The notes: a model not told the origin generated them from the letters alone. Positions 43,949-53,565 are shown, counted from the stretch's first letter. The stretch: 64,000 nucleotides of DNA from Falsiroseomonas algicola (GCF_011040385.1 NZ_JAAIKB010000001.1:744001-808000); one strand, 5' to 3'. A program made the numbers and translations.

Positions 43949-43971
43949 GCATCCCGAACCCGCCGGGATGC
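43949..43971. repeat. Stem-loop directly after the second TTT gene
   Basis: GCATCCCG and CGGGATGC pair perfectly over 8 bases with a 7-base loop, starting 3 bases past the stop codon. It is the same layout as after the preceding TTT gene and after pstS. Confidence 0.55.
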
Positions 43972-44008
43972 GCTATGCGTGTCCCGGCGCCTGATGGGAC
44001 GAGAAAGC

Positions 44009-45853
44009 ATGCAGCGGTCGATCGCCACGGTCTGTCTCTCGGGCACGCTTCCGGACAAGCTGGAATCGGCCGCCGCGGCGGGGTTCGAGGGGGTGGAGAT
44101 CTTCGAGCAGGATCTCCTCGCCTTCGATGGATCGCCCGCCGAGGCCGGGCGCATGGCCGCCGATCTCGGCCTCGCCATCACCATCTTCCAGCCCTTCCGC
44201 GACTTCGAGTCGATGCCCGAGCCCGCGCGCGCCCGGAACATGGACCGGGCAGAGCGGAAATTCGATGCGATGCAGGCGCTGGGGACGGACCTGGTCCTGG
44301 TCTGCTCCAATACCCAGGCCGCCGCGATCGACGACCCTGCCCGCGCCAGCGCCGACCTGCGGGAGATGGCGGAGCGCGCCGCGAAGCGGGGGCTGCGCGT
44401 CGGCTTCGAGGCCCTCGCCTGGGGCCGCCATACCAACCGATGGCGCCAGGCCTGGGACATCGTGAAGCGCGCGGACCATCCGGCGCTCGGCCTGATCCTC
44501 GACAGCTTCCACACGCTCTGCCTCGGCGACGACCTCGAGGGCCTGTCGCAGGCGGTGCCGCCGGAGAAACTGTTCTTCCTGCAACTCGCGGATGCGCCGC
44601 GGCTGAGCATGGACCCGCTTTCCTGGTCCCGCCACCACCGCACCTTTCCCGGCCAGGGGGAGCTGGATGTCGCGGGCTTCCTGCGCGCCACGCTGGATGC
44701 GGGCTACAAGGGCCCCCTCTCGCTCGAGATCTTCAACGACGAATTCCGCGCCGCCCCCTCCCGCCGCATCGCCCGCGACGGGCTGCGCAGCCTGGTCTGG
44801 CTCGGCGAACAGGCGAAGGTCGCGGCGCTGCCGGCGGTGCCGCGGCTCGCGGGGATCGAGTTCGTGGAGTTCGCGGTGGATGAGACGGCGCGCGCCGAGC
44901 TCGCCGCCTTCATCGCCGCGCTGGGGTTCCGCCGCGCCGGCACGCATAAATCGAAGGCCGTGGAGCTGTGGCGCAACGGCGGCGCCAACATCGTGCTGAA
45001 CGCGGAACCCGACAGCGCGGCGGCAGAGCGCTTCGCGCAGCTCGGCGCCACGGTCTGCGCCATGGCCTTCCGCGTCGATGATCCCGCCCGCGTCGTGGCA
45101 AGGGCGGAGGCGCTGCGCTGCCCCACCTTCCGCGAACGGGTCGGCGAGGGCGAGCGCCGCATCCCCGCCGTGCGCGCGCCGGACGGCACGCTGATCTACC
45201 TCGTGCAGTCGCCGAGCCCGACCCCGATCTGGGAGGACGACTTTCATCTGTTGCCCGATGCGGGGGAAGACAAAGGCGGCCTGACGGGCATCGATCACGT
45301 CGCGCAGGCGCTGGCGCCCGGGATGCTCGACAGCTTCGTCCTGTTCTACCGCGCGGTCTTCGGGCTGGAAGCCGATGCGCCTTGGGAGTTGCCGGACCCC
45401 TACGGGCTGGTGCGGTCCCGCGCCTTCACGGGCGGGGACGGGTCGGTGCGCCTGCCGCTCAACGTCTCCGAAAGCACGCGCACGGGCACGGGGCGTTTCG
45501 TCTCGGCGCTGGCCGGCGCCGGCGTGCACCACATCGCCTTCGCCACGAAGGATGCCGCCGCGGTGGTCGATGCGGCCTCCACCCGCGCCGCGCCGCTGCT
45601 CGACATTCCCGAGAACTACTACGAGGACCTCGCCGCGCGCGTGGGGCTGGAGGATGCGGCGCTCGCGGGCCTACGCGAACGCCACCTGCTGTTCGACCAG
45701 GACGGCACCGGCGGCGTCTTCCTGCACGCCTATACCGCGCCCTTCCATGACCGCTTCTTCCTGGAGATCACGGAGCGGGAGGGCGGCTATGCCGGCTTCG
45801 GCGCGGTGAACGCGGCCGTCCGCATGGCCGCGCAGCAGCGCGGAAGGGGCTGA
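44009..45853 (+). CDS. 3-dehydroshikimate dehydratase (isomerase-fold plus HPPD-like domain)
   Basis: A 614-residue two-domain enzyme. The start at 44009 (MQRSIATVCLSGTLPDKLES) matches the usual family beginning; a GTG at 43979 is less likely. Residues 1-~275 are a sugar-isomerase-type TIM barrel with metal-site text GVEIFEQDLL, GLRVGFEAL, LDSFHTL and SLEIFNDEF. Residues ~285-600 resemble 4-hydroxyphenylpyruvate dioxygenase (GIDHVAQAL, VHHIAFATKD, FFLEITEREGGYAGFG). Such fusions (QuiC1 type) dehydrate 3-dehydroshikimate to protocatechuate. Together with the divergent NAD-type shikimate dehydrogenase this gives quinate/shikimate to protocatechuate conversion. The stop directly abuts that of the convergent kinase gene. 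Confidence 0.9.
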   Translation: MQRSIATVCLSGTLPDKLESAAAAGFEGVEIFEQDLLAFDGSPAEAGRMAADLGLAITIFQPFRDFESMPEPARARNMDRAERKFDAMQALGTDLVLVCSNTQAAAIDDPARASADLREMAERAAKRGLRVGFEALAWGRHTNRWRQAWDIVKRADHPALGLILDSFHTLCLGDDLEGLSQAVPPEKLFFLQLADAPRLSMDPLSWSRHHRTFPGQGELDVAGFLRATLDAGYKGPLSLEIFNDEFRAAPSRRIARDGLRSLVWLGEQAKVAALPAVPRLAGIEFVEFAVDETARAELAAFIAALGFRRAGTHKSKAVELWRNGGANIVLNAEPDSAAAERFAQLGATVCAMAFRVDDPARVVARAEALRCPTFRERVGEGERRIPAVRAPDGTLIYLVQSPSPTPIWEDDFHLLPDAGEDKGGLTGIDHVAQALAPGMLDSFVLFYRAVFGLEADAPWELPDPYGLVRSRAFTGGDGSVRLPLNVSESTRTGTGRFVSALAGAGVHHIAFATKDAAAVVDAASTRAAPLLDIPENYYEDLAARVGLEDAALAGLRERHLLFDQDGTGGVFLHAYTAPFHDRFFLEITEREGGYAGFGAVNAAVRMAAQQRGRG

Positions 45854-48337
45854 TCAGGCCGCCGGCAGGGTGATCCGGAATACCGCGCCCGAGCCCTCAT
45901 TGGTGGCGACGATGGTGCCGCCCATCCCGGTCACGAGCCCGTGGCAGATGGACAGGCCAAGCCCCGTGCCGCGGTCCGGCCCCTTGGTGCTGACGAAGGG
46001 CTGGAACAGGCGCGCCAGCACGGCATCCGGCAGGCCACCGCCCGTATCGCTCACCGTCAGCCGGACCTGACCCGCGGCCGCGTCCGTCACGGCCTCCACC
46101 ACGATGCGCCGAGGCCCGTCGCCCTGCACCACGGCGTCGCGCGCATTCATGATCAGGTTCGACAGCACCTGCTCCAGCGCCACCAGATGCCCCAGCACCA
46201 CCGGCGGCGGATCGCCGAGCGTGATCACCAACTCCACCTGCGCGTCGCGCAGGCTGGCGCCGACCAGGGATTGCGCGCCCTCGATCGCCGCCTGCAGGGG
46301 CACGGGCTGCGGCTCGCCCCCCATCTCCGGCCCGCGCGCGAAGCGGCGGAGATGCTCGATCACGTCGGCGGCGCGCCGCGCGTAGCCGATGATGCGCTGC
46401 AGCCGCTGCCCGGCAGCACTGCTGTCGCCACGGTCCAGCGCCGATTGCGTGTTGGTGGCGGCCAGCGTGATGGCCTGCAGGGGCTGCTTCAGCTCATGCG
46501 CCAGCCCGGCCGACATCTCCCCCAGGGAGGCCAGGCGCGCGCCGGTGATGGCGCGGGCCTTGGCTTCACGCTCCGCCGTCACATCCGCGATGTATCCGAC
46601 GATTTCCGTCCGCCCATCGCCGGCGGCATGCATCGCCTGCATCGTGATGACCACCGTGATCACGCGGCCATCGGCACAGCGCAGCGCATGGTCGCCGCTC
46701 ACCGCGCCATCGCGCGCAAGCGCGGCCCATTCGGCGGCAAGCCGCGCGGGGTCGTCCACGATGCTGAGCAGCCCGCCCTGCCCGGCCAGCGCGTCCACCG
46801 TCCAGCCGGCCATCCGCTCGATGCCGCGGCTCATGTAGGTCTTCTCAAAGGTGCCGTCGTCGGAGACGCGGCCGCGGAACACCACGACGGGGGCGGCGCC
46901 CAGCGTCTGGTCCAGTTCCAGCCGCGCGGCTTCCGCGCGTTGCGCGGCCTGGTACTGGGCCGTGACGTCGCGGGTGTAGCCCACGACCTCCCCGCCGCCA
47001 TCGGGGCGAGACGATACGCGGACCAGCACCGTGGACATCCAGCGATAGCTGCCATCGGGCTGGCGCAGCTGCCAGTCATACTCCGTGCTGCCCCGCGCCA
47101 GCGCATCGGCGATGCACTCATCGATCCAGGGCGTCCCCTTGGCGACGTAGGATGTCCAATCCGTCAGGCCGTTGAGCCGCCCATCCGTCCAGCCCGTGAC
47201 GCGTTCCACATCACCGCCGCGATAGAGCAGGCGCGAGGGTCCGCGCGGGCCCTCGCTGTCGCGCAGGAAGAGCACGACGGGCAGGCCGCGATGCAGCCTT
47301 TCCACCTGCCCGCGGCCCTGCAGCAGCGCCGCCGCTTCCAGCCGGAGGCGCGCGGCGCGGGAGGCCGCGACGCCGCCCGCCACGGCGATCAGCCCCGCCG
47401 CCGCCAGCCCCAGCACCATCAGGCGGATGGTGGTCTCCAGCGCTGGCAGCGACAGCAGCTGCGCCTCGGCCTGCACGGCCGCGAAGACCGTCAAGTTGGT
47501 GTCGGGTACGGGGCGGATGGCCCGGAACTGCTCCACGCCCGTGAAGGCATTGCGGCCGGCGGAGGAGGCGCGGCCAGATTCGCCCCCGGCCTCGCGCCAG
47601 GCTTCCATGCTCGGCGGCACCTGACCGATCAGCCGCGCCGAGACGTCCGGCGCCCCCTTCTGCACCCGCGCCAGCAACTCCCCCTGCCGGCGCAGCAGCG
47701 CCACCACGTCGCCATCCTGCTGGGCGACGGAGGCGAGGGAGCGGGAGAGGTCGCCGGGATCGAGCCCCACCATCATGGTGCCGGCGAAGGCCCCGGTGGC
47801 GTCGCGCAAGGCCTGGGCCGCCAGGATCACCGTGAGGCCCGTGCCGCGCCCGATCTGCGGCGCCGTCAGGAAGGTGCCCGGGAAGCCGTCCCGCAGCGCG
47901 ATGAAATAGTCACGGTCCGCGGCGTTGAAGCTCTGCGCCATGACGTTGGTGGACCAGCGTAGGCCGCCATCGGCGCCGAGGATGACGATGCTGAGGAAGG
48001 GCGTCGGCCGCCCGCCGCGGTCGCGCAGAGTCTGGCGCAGCGCCTCCTCCATCTCCCGCCGCACCGGACCCTGCTCCGCCGCGTCGAGCGCGGCCCAGCG
48101 CTGCGCCAGCACCTTGAAGCCGGACAGCTCGTCCAGGCTGCGAAGCACGAATTGCGCGGCGATCTCGGCGGCGGCCTCCGCGCGCCCAAGCGCTACCTCC
48201 TCATGCTCTGCCCGTTCCCGCGCCACGAAGCGCTGCCCCGCATATTGCGCGCCCGCTGCCACGGCGAGCACGCCGATCACCGCGATGATGGGCCAGAAGG
48301 GGCGGCGCGAATGCCGGGCGGTGGGGGACGGGGTCAC
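45854..48337 (-). CDS. Membrane sensor histidine kinase with Cache-like and two PAS domains
   Basis: An 827-residue kinase. A membrane helix at residues ~14-33 precedes a periplasmic Cache-like region (FNAADRDYFIALRDGFPGTFLTAPQIGR, core DRDYFIALRDG), then a second helix (LMVLGLAAAGLIAVAGGVAASRA). Two PAS regions follow, then the catalytic core: the phospho-acceptor His in GLAHELKQPLQ, the N-box Asn in NLIMNARDAV, and G-boxes DTGGGLPD and GTGLGLSICHGL. It senses an unknown signal and autophosphorylates. No response regulator is adjacent, so its partner is elsewhere. Confidence 0.92.
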   Translation of the reverse strand: MTPSPTARHSRRPFWPIIAVIGVLAVAAGAQYAGQRFVARERAEHEEVALGRAEAAAEIAAQFVLRSLDELSGFKVLAQRWAALDAAEQGPVRREMEEALRQTLRDRGGRPTPFLSIVILGADGGLRWSTNVMAQSFNAADRDYFIALRDGFPGTFLTAPQIGRGTGLTVILAAQALRDATGAFAGTMMVGLDPGDLSRSLASVAQQDGDVVALLRRQGELLARVQKGAPDVSARLIGQVPPSMEAWREAGGESGRASSAGRNAFTGVEQFRAIRPVPDTNLTVFAAVQAEAQLLSLPALETTIRLMVLGLAAAGLIAVAGGVAASRAARLRLEAAALLQGRGQVERLHRGLPVVLFLRDSEGPRGPSRLLYRGGDVERVTGWTDGRLNGLTDWTSYVAKGTPWIDECIADALARGSTEYDWQLRQPDGSYRWMSTVLVRVSSRPDGGGEVVGYTRDVTAQYQAAQRAEAARLELDQTLGAAPVVVFRGRVSDDGTFEKTYMSRGIERMAGWTVDALAGQGGLLSIVDDPARLAAEWAALARDGAVSGDHALRCADGRVITVVITMQAMHAAGDGRTEIVGYIADVTAEREAKARAITGARLASLGEMSAGLAHELKQPLQAITLAATNTQSALDRGDSSAAGQRLQRIIGYARRAADVIEHLRRFARGPEMGGEPQPVPLQAAIEGAQSLVGASLRDAQVELVITLGDPPPVVLGHLVALEQVLSNLIMNARDAVVQGDGPRRIVVEAVTDAAAGQVRLTVSDTGGGLPDAVLARLFQPFVSTKGPDRGTGLGLSICHGLVTGMGGTIVATNEGSGAVFRITLPAA

Positions 48338-48430
48338 GAACGCGTTATGTCCGGCTTGTGTTGCCAGCCTTCTTAACCGGGCACCCCTGCAGGATCGAGT
48401 TTTAACGACCGCGGATCATTTTTCGGACAA

Positions 48431-49603
48431 TCAGCGCCGGATGAGGATGTAGTTCACCGTCAGATCGATCGTCACCCCGTTCGGATCGGCGGGCGGCGGG
48501 AAGGCTGGCAGCGTCGCGCCGCTGAAGGGAAAGGTCGCCCCGAAATTGAGGGAGGGCGACACGGAAGGCCCGGTGAGGCGCACGCTCCGCACCTGGCCAT
48601 CCGGGCCCGCGATGACCTGCACCCGCACCGTGCCGGACTCACCAAGCTGCGCCGCCCGCAAGGGAAAGCGCAGGTTCTGGTCCATCCATCGGCGGAAGGC
48701 CGCGCTCCAGTCGGCACCGACCTGCGCGCCGGTGACGCGCACGCTGGGGTCGGTGCTGGCCGCGCCTTCCGCCAGGCGGGGATCGACGGTGAGGTCCAGC
48801 CCCTGCGCCTGGCGCCGCCCGGGCGGCGCGCTGCGGGATGGCGCGCCAAGCTGCACGCCACCGGGCACGAAGACGCTGCCGGGCGGCAGCACGGGCGCGG
48901 CCTGCTGTCGCGGCGGCTCCGCGGCCGGGCGCGGCGGCGCCTCGAAGCGCGGGCGAAGGCGCAGCGGCTGGGCGGGCGGCAGGATCTCCGCCGCACTCGG
49001 CAGGGGTGGCGGCTCCGCCGCCTCCGGCGGCGGGGCTTCCGGCACGGGCAGTGCCGTGGGCGGGGGCGGCGGCAGCAGGGCGACCACGCCGGGTGGCGCG
49101 GGTGGCGGCGGGGGCGTGACGGCGGGCGGGGCGGCGGGCGCCGGGGGTGGAGGCGGCGCCGGCGGGCGGGGCGCGGGTGGCGGCACCACGCGGGCTTCCG
49201 GGAAGGGCGGTGCGGGCGGCGGCGGCGTGGCGGGCGGAGGCGGCGGCTCCGGCGCTTCCACGGGTGCGGGCGGGGCGCTGGCCTGGGGCGGGGCGGGCAC
49301 GGCCTCCGCCACCAGGGGCGCGTCCGCCGCGGGCGGCACCTCGAAGCCCGGGGGCGGTTCGGCTGCCGAACGCTCCGGGCTGCCGCCCTCGAAGACAACC
49401 TCGATGGCCGGGGCGATGGCGTTGAGGTCGCGACGGTCCCGCGGACCCTCCCAGAGCAGCAGCGCCATCACCAGCGCATGCAGCAGCGCCGAGCCCAGCA
49501 GCCAGGCCAGCACCCGCCGCCGGCGAGACCGGCGCGGCACAGGCCCGGGCCGGGAGGCGCCGAAACGCGGCAAGGGGGAGGAAGGGCGGGGATTCTCTGA
49601 CAC
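48431..49603 (-). CDS. TonB-family energy-transducing protein, proline-rich
   Basis: A 390-residue TonB-type protein. A short cytoplasmic N-terminus (RRSRRRR) precedes one membrane helix (VLAWLLGSALLHALVMALLLW, residues ~31-51) carrying the helix His typical of TonB (LLHAL). A long Pro/Ala-rich periplasmic linker (residues ~80-270) follows, then a C-terminal TonB domain (RRWMDQNLRFPLRAAQLGESGTVRVQVIAG, core GESGTVRVQV). It should couple proton-motive force to outer-membrane receptors, but no exbB, exbD or receptor gene is nearby. Confidence 0.88.
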   Translation of the reverse strand: MSENPRPSSPLPRFGASRPGPVPRRSRRRRVLAWLLGSALLHALVMALLLWEGPRDRRDLNAIAPAIEVVFEGGSPERSAAEPPPGFEVPPAADAPLVAEAVPAPPQASAPPAPVEAPEPPPPPATPPPPAPPFPEARVVPPPAPRPPAPPPPPAPAAPPAVTPPPPPAPPGVVALLPPPPPTALPVPEAPPPEAAEPPPLPSAAEILPPAQPLRLRPRFEAPPRPAAEPPRQQAAPVLPPGSVFVPGGVQLGAPSRSAPPGRRQAQGLDLTVDPRLAEGAASTDPSVRVTGAQVGADWSAAFRRWMDQNLRFPLRAAQLGESGTVRVQVIAGPDGQVRSVRLTGPSVSPSLNFGATFPFSGATLPAFPPPADPNGVTIDLTVNYILIRR

Positions 49604-49677
49604 GGGCCGGGACCGGATAGACGATCCCGGCGGCCATGGGGAGGAAACCGGCCGTGACGAAGTGTGCGCCCCGGCGG

Positions 49678-51714
49678 TTACGCCAGGATCGCCACCCCAT
49701 CCGCCGCCCGCACCCCCTGCCCCGCCGGCAGGACGAAGAGCGGGTTGATCTCCGCCTCCAGCAGCCGGTCGCCCAGCGCCTCGCCCATCCGGGCGAAGCC
49801 CAGCACGGCCTCCACCAGCGCGGCCTCATCCGCCGGGGGGGCGCCGCGGAAGCCGGCCAGCAGGCGATGCGCCTTGAGGCCGCGCACCATGGCCAGGGCA
49901 TCGGGCCGGGACAGCGGCAGCATGCGGAGCGCGGTGTCGCCGAAGACCTCCGCCGCCGTGCCGCCGGCGCCCAGCAGCACGGCGGTGCCGAGATGCGGGT
50001 CGCGGATCAGGCCGAGGATCATCTCGACCCCGCCCGTCACCATCTCCTGCACCAGCACGCCCTCGGCCTGCGGGATTTTCGCGACCAGCGCGGCGGCGGT
50101 GGCGGCCACCTCGCCCGGCGCGACCCGCAGCGCCACGCCGCCAATGTCGGACTTATGCGCGATGTCGCGGGCCAGGATCTTCACCACCAGGCGGTCGCCG
50201 AGCCCGGCGGCCGCGACGCCCGCTTCCGCCGGCGTCCGCGCGGCCACTTCCCGCACCGGAGTCACGCCGTAGCGGGCGAAGAGGCGCTTGGCCTCCGCCT
50301 CATCCATCGGGCCGGAGGGCAGGTCCAGCGCCTCGGCCGGCGCTTCGGGAGCCAGGGCCGGGGTGGGCCGGGCGAGCGCAGCGAGGATCGCGGCGATCCC
50401 CTCCGGCGTGGTGGAGGCGGGGACGCCACGCGCATTCAGCCCGGCCGCGATGTGGGGCGCGTGGGGGCTGACATAGGCGATGACGGGCTTCGCGCTGCCG
50501 GCCCGCGCTTCCAGGATCGCATCCGCCACCAGCGTCGGCTGCGCGAGCGCGGAGGAGCCGACGATGACGACCAACTGGTCGTAGGAGGGGCTGTCGAGCA
50601 GCGCGGTGATGGCGCCCCGGAACAGGTCCGGCCGCACGCCGGCCAGCGTCACGTCCACCGGGTTGCCCGCCACCGCCTCCCCGATCAGCGCGCCGATCCG
50701 CTCTGCCGTCGGCGGGTCGAGCGGCGGCAGCGTGCCGCCCGCGAGCCCCGTCGCATCCGCGACCAGCGCGCCGGCGCCGCCGGTCGAGGTCAGCACCGCC
50801 ACCCGGAACCCCGCCGCGCGACGCTCGCCGGACAGCGCGGCGGAGACCTCCAGCAGGTCGGAGAAGCGATCGACGCGGATCACGCCGAGGCTGGCGAAGA
50901 AGGCGTCATACATGCGGTCGGCGCCGGCCATGGCGCCGGTGTGGGAGATGGCGGCCTGCGCCCCCGCCTCGCTCCGCCCGACCTTGAAGACGACGACGGG
51001 CTTGCCCGCTGCCGCGGCACGGCGCGCGGCGCGGCGGAAGGCGGCGGGGTTGCGGATGCCCTCCAGGTACAGCGCGATGCAGCGGGTCGCGGGATCATCG
51101 ACCAAGTGGTCCAGCACCTCGGCGGCCTCGATGTCGCCCTCGTTCCCCGTGGCGATGAGGCGCGCGAAGCCGATGCCCGCCGCCGCGCCGCGCGACAGCA
51201 GCGCGCCGAGGATGCCGCCGGATTGCGACACCACGGAAAGGCCGCCCGCGGGCAGATCCTCGAATTCCAGCGCGCCCGTCGCACTCAGCACGATGCGGTC
51301 GGCGAGGTTGACCAGGCCGGTGGTGTTGGGGCCGAGGAGGCGCATGGGCCCGCAGGCCGCGCGCAGCCGGGCCTGCTTCGCCATGCCATCCTCGCCGGTC
51401 TCGCCATAGCCGCCCGCCAGCACGATGGCTGCCTTGCAACCCTTGGCCGACAGGTCCCGCAGCGCCTGCTCCGCGCGTTCCGGCCCGACCAGCACGATGC
51501 CGACATCCGGCGCGCCAGGCAGCGAGGCCACATCGGGGAAGCAGCGCAGCCCCGCGATCTCCGTGGCCCGCGGGTTCACCGGCCAGACATCACCGGCGAA
51601 GCCGTGCCGCACCAGGTAGCCGACCGGCCGCCCGCCCGTCTTGGTCAGGTCGGTGGAGGCACCAACCACCGCGACGCTGCGGGGCCGCAGCAGCGCATCG
51701 AGGCCCGCGCTCAC
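49678..51714 (-). CDS. NDP-forming acyl-CoA synthetase (acetyl-CoA synthetase ADP-type, fused subunits)
   Basis: A 678-residue protein with alpha and beta parts fused. It opens with a CoA-binding domain (RSVAVVGASTDLTKTGGRPVG, core VAVVGAST), followed by succinyl-CoA-synthetase-like domains with the phosphorylatable His in ISHTGAMAG. A C-terminal ATP-grasp domain has DIAHKSDIGGVALRV and EGVLVQEM. It would make an acyl-CoA and ATP/ADP reversibly, or activate an acid. It overlaps the enoyl-CoA hydratase gene (ATGA), which follows a TTT binding protein gene, so an imported carboxylate may be activated here. Confidence 0.9.
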   Translation of the reverse strand: MSAGLDALLRPRSVAVVGASTDLTKTGGRPVGYLVRHGFAGDVWPVNPRATEIAGLRCFPDVASLPGAPDVGIVLVGPERAEQALRDLSAKGCKAAIVLAGGYGETGEDGMAKQARLRAACGPMRLLGPNTTGLVNLADRIVLSATGALEFEDLPAGGLSVVSQSGGILGALLSRGAAAGIGFARLIATGNEGDIEAAEVLDHLVDDPATRCIALYLEGIRNPAAFRRAARRAAAAGKPVVVFKVGRSEAGAQAAISHTGAMAGADRMYDAFFASLGVIRVDRFSDLLEVSAALSGERRAAGFRVAVLTSTGGAGALVADATGLAGGTLPPLDPPTAERIGALIGEAVAGNPVDVTLAGVRPDLFRGAITALLDSPSYDQLVVIVGSSALAQPTLVADAILEARAGSAKPVIAYVSPHAPHIAAGLNARGVPASTTPEGIAAILAALARPTPALAPEAPAEALDLPSGPMDEAEAKRLFARYGVTPVREVAARTPAEAGVAAAGLGDRLVVKILARDIAHKSDIGGVALRVAPGEVAATAAALVAKIPQAEGVLVQEMVTGGVEMILGLIRDPHLGTAVLLGAGGTAAEVFGDTALRMLPLSRPDALAMVRGLKAHRLLAGFRGAPPADEAALVEAVLGFARMGEALGDRLLEAEINPLFVLPAGQGVRAADGVAILA

Positions 51715-52496
51715 TTCTTCGACTTCTCGAGGAAGGCGGTGACGGAGGCGCGGTGTTCCGCGGTGGTGTAGCAGATCGCCTGGCTCTGGCTGCCGATGGC
51801 CAGCACCTGCTCGAAGGTCGATTCAAGGCTGCGGTCCAGCGTCGCCTTGGCCAGCGCCAGCGCGGCCGAAGACCCCGCCCCCACCTGCTCCGCCCATGCC
51901 TGCGCCTGCGCCAGCAGATCGCCGTCCGGCGCGACGCGATCCGCGAGCCCCATCGCCAGCGCCTCCGCCGAACCGACGCGGCGGCCGCTGAACACCAGAT
52001 CCTTGGCCTTCGACAGCCCGATGCGCCGCGGCAGGAAATACATGCCGCCGCCATCCGGGATCAGGCCGCGATTGATGAAGCTCATGGTGAAATGCGCGGC
52101 CTCACCGGCCAGGATGAAGTCGCAGGCCAGCGCCACATCGGCGCCGAGCCCCGCCGCCGCGCCATTCACCGCCGCGATGGTCGGCTTCGGCATCAAATGC
52201 AGCAACGTGATCGACTTGTGCGTGCGCGCCTGGCGGCGCCAGCCATTGATCGCGACCTCCTCGGCCGATGCCGCCAGGCGGTTCTTCATGCCCCGCACAT
52301 CGCCGCCGGCGCAGAAGGCCGTGCCGGCGCCCGTCACCACCAGCGCCTTGATGGCGGGGTCGGCGGCGACCGTCTCCAGCGCCTCGATCATCTCGCCGCG
52401 CATGGCATCGTCGATCGCGTTGCGCACCGCCGGGCGGTTCAAGGTCAGCGTCGCGATGCCGTTGGTGACGGCCAGCAGGATGGCGGGGTCTGACAT
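51711..52496 (-). CDS. Enoyl-CoA hydratase/isomerase family protein
   Basis: A 261-residue crotonase-fold protein with ATG at 52496. The oxyanion-hole blocks are present (GTAFCAGGDVRGM, and NGAAAGLGADVALACDF). The two catalytic Glu of classical hydratases are not evident: the first position reads SFINRGLIPDGGG (no P-E) and the second lies in AKDLVFSG (Asp). This fits isomerase/hydrolase-type paralogues of the PaaG kind rather than a true enoyl-CoA hydratase. It sits between a TTT binding protein (13-base gap) and the acyl-CoA synthetase (overlap), so it probably acts on the CoA ester of the imported acid. A long upstream extension in frame is read-through and was rejected. Confidence 0.88.
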   Translation of the reverse strand: MSDPAILLAVTNGIATLTLNRPAVRNAIDDAMRGEMIEALETVAADPAIKALVVTGAGTAFCAGGDVRGMKNRLAASAEEVAINGWRRQARTHKSITLLHLMPKPTIAAVNGAAAGLGADVALACDFILAGEAAHFTMSFINRGLIPDGGGMYFLPRRIGLSKAKDLVFSGRRVGSAEALAMGLADRVAPDGDLLAQAQAWAEQVGAGSSAALALAKATLDRSLESTFEQVLAIGSQSQAICYTTAEHRASVTAFLEKSKK

Positions 52497-52509
52497 GACG
52501 CGATGGTCC

Positions 52510-53481
52510 TCAATCGACTCGAAGGTTGGCGCGACGCACCACGCCGGCCCAGCGTTCGCGGTCGCTGGCCAGCAGGCGGGTGAAGTGGTCGGGTGCGGGG
52601 CTTGGCGCGATCTCATCGACGCCGGCCTCGATGAGGCGGCGGCGGATCTCCGCATCCTCCATCGCGCCCTTGGCGGCGGCGTGCAGCGTGGCGATGCGGT
52701 CGGCGGGCGTCCCCGCGGGAGCCAGCAGCCCGTACCAGGTGGCGCTGTCCAGCTCCGGAAAACCCTGTTCCACGCTGGTGGAGAGATCGGGCAGCGCGAC
52801 GCTGCGCGACTGCCCCGCGACGGCCAAGGCACGCAGCGTATTCGCCGCGATATGCGGCTGCAGCGGTGCCGAGGCATTGGTCAGGATATCGAGCCGCCCG
52901 CCCAGGATGTCGTTCAGCGCCGGGCCGGTGCCGCGGTAGTGGATCGCCTCCAACTCGATCCCCAGCACCACGCCGATCATGGCGCCCAACGCATGACCGT
53001 TGGTGCCCACGCCCGGCGTGCCGAAGCGCAGCGGTTCGCGGCGCTGCTTCCCGAAGGCCTGCAACTCCGCCAGGTTCCGCGCCGGCAGCGACGGATGGAC
53101 GCAGATCACGTTGGGCGAGGCGCCGAGATAAGCGATGGCCGCGAAGTCCCGCACGGGGTCGTAGGGCAGGCGCGGCTGCACGAGCGAGGAAATGACGAAG
53201 CTGCCCGATCCCGCGAGCAGCATGGTGTGCCCATCCGCCGGCGCCTTGGCCACGGCGTCATTCCCGAGCACGCCGCCCGCGCCGCCCCGGTTCTCCACCA
53301 CCACGGGCTGGCCGAGCCTGGCGGCCATGCCATCGGCCAGCATGCGCCCGACCACGTCGTTGCTGCCGCCGGCGGTGAAGGGGATGACCATGCGCACGGG
53401 GCGCGCAGGGAAGGATTGTGCGTAGGCAGGCAGGGGCAGCAGGGCGGCGGGGAGCAGCTTCAGGGCATCGCGGCGACGCAT
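52510..53481 (-). CDS. TTT (Bug) family solute-binding protein
   Basis: A 323-residue binding protein with a signal peptide ending LPAYAQ. Family text: ARPVRMVIPFTAGGSNDVVGR (core PFTAGGSND), VVENRGGAGGVLGNDAVAK and IHYRGTGPALNDILGG. It heads an operon with a crotonase-fold enzyme and an NDP-forming acyl-CoA synthetase, so its ligand is probably a carboxylic acid destined for CoA activation. The LysR gene is divergent, 121 bases away, and is the likely regulator. Confidence 0.9.
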   Translation of the reverse strand: MRRRDALKLLPAALLPLPAYAQSFPARPVRMVIPFTAGGSNDVVGRMLADGMAARLGQPVVVENRGGAGGVLGNDAVAKAPADGHTMLLAGSGSFVISSLVQPRLPYDPVRDFAAIAYLGASPNVICVHPSLPARNLAELQAFGKQRREPLRFGTPGVGTNGHALGAMIGVVLGIELEAIHYRGTGPALNDILGGRLDILTNASAPLQPHIAANTLRALAVAGQSRSVALPDLSTSVEQGFPELDSATWYGLLAPAGTPADRIATLHAAAKGAMEDAEIRRRLIEAGVDEIAPSPAPDHFTRLLASDRERWAGVVRRANLRVD

Positions 53482-53565
53482 GGTTGTTTCCTCCGGTCGG
53501 CGGCGCTTCGGCCGCCTGGTTCAGGCTGTGTGACGGCATGGGGCAGGCGGCGCCAGCGCGCAATG

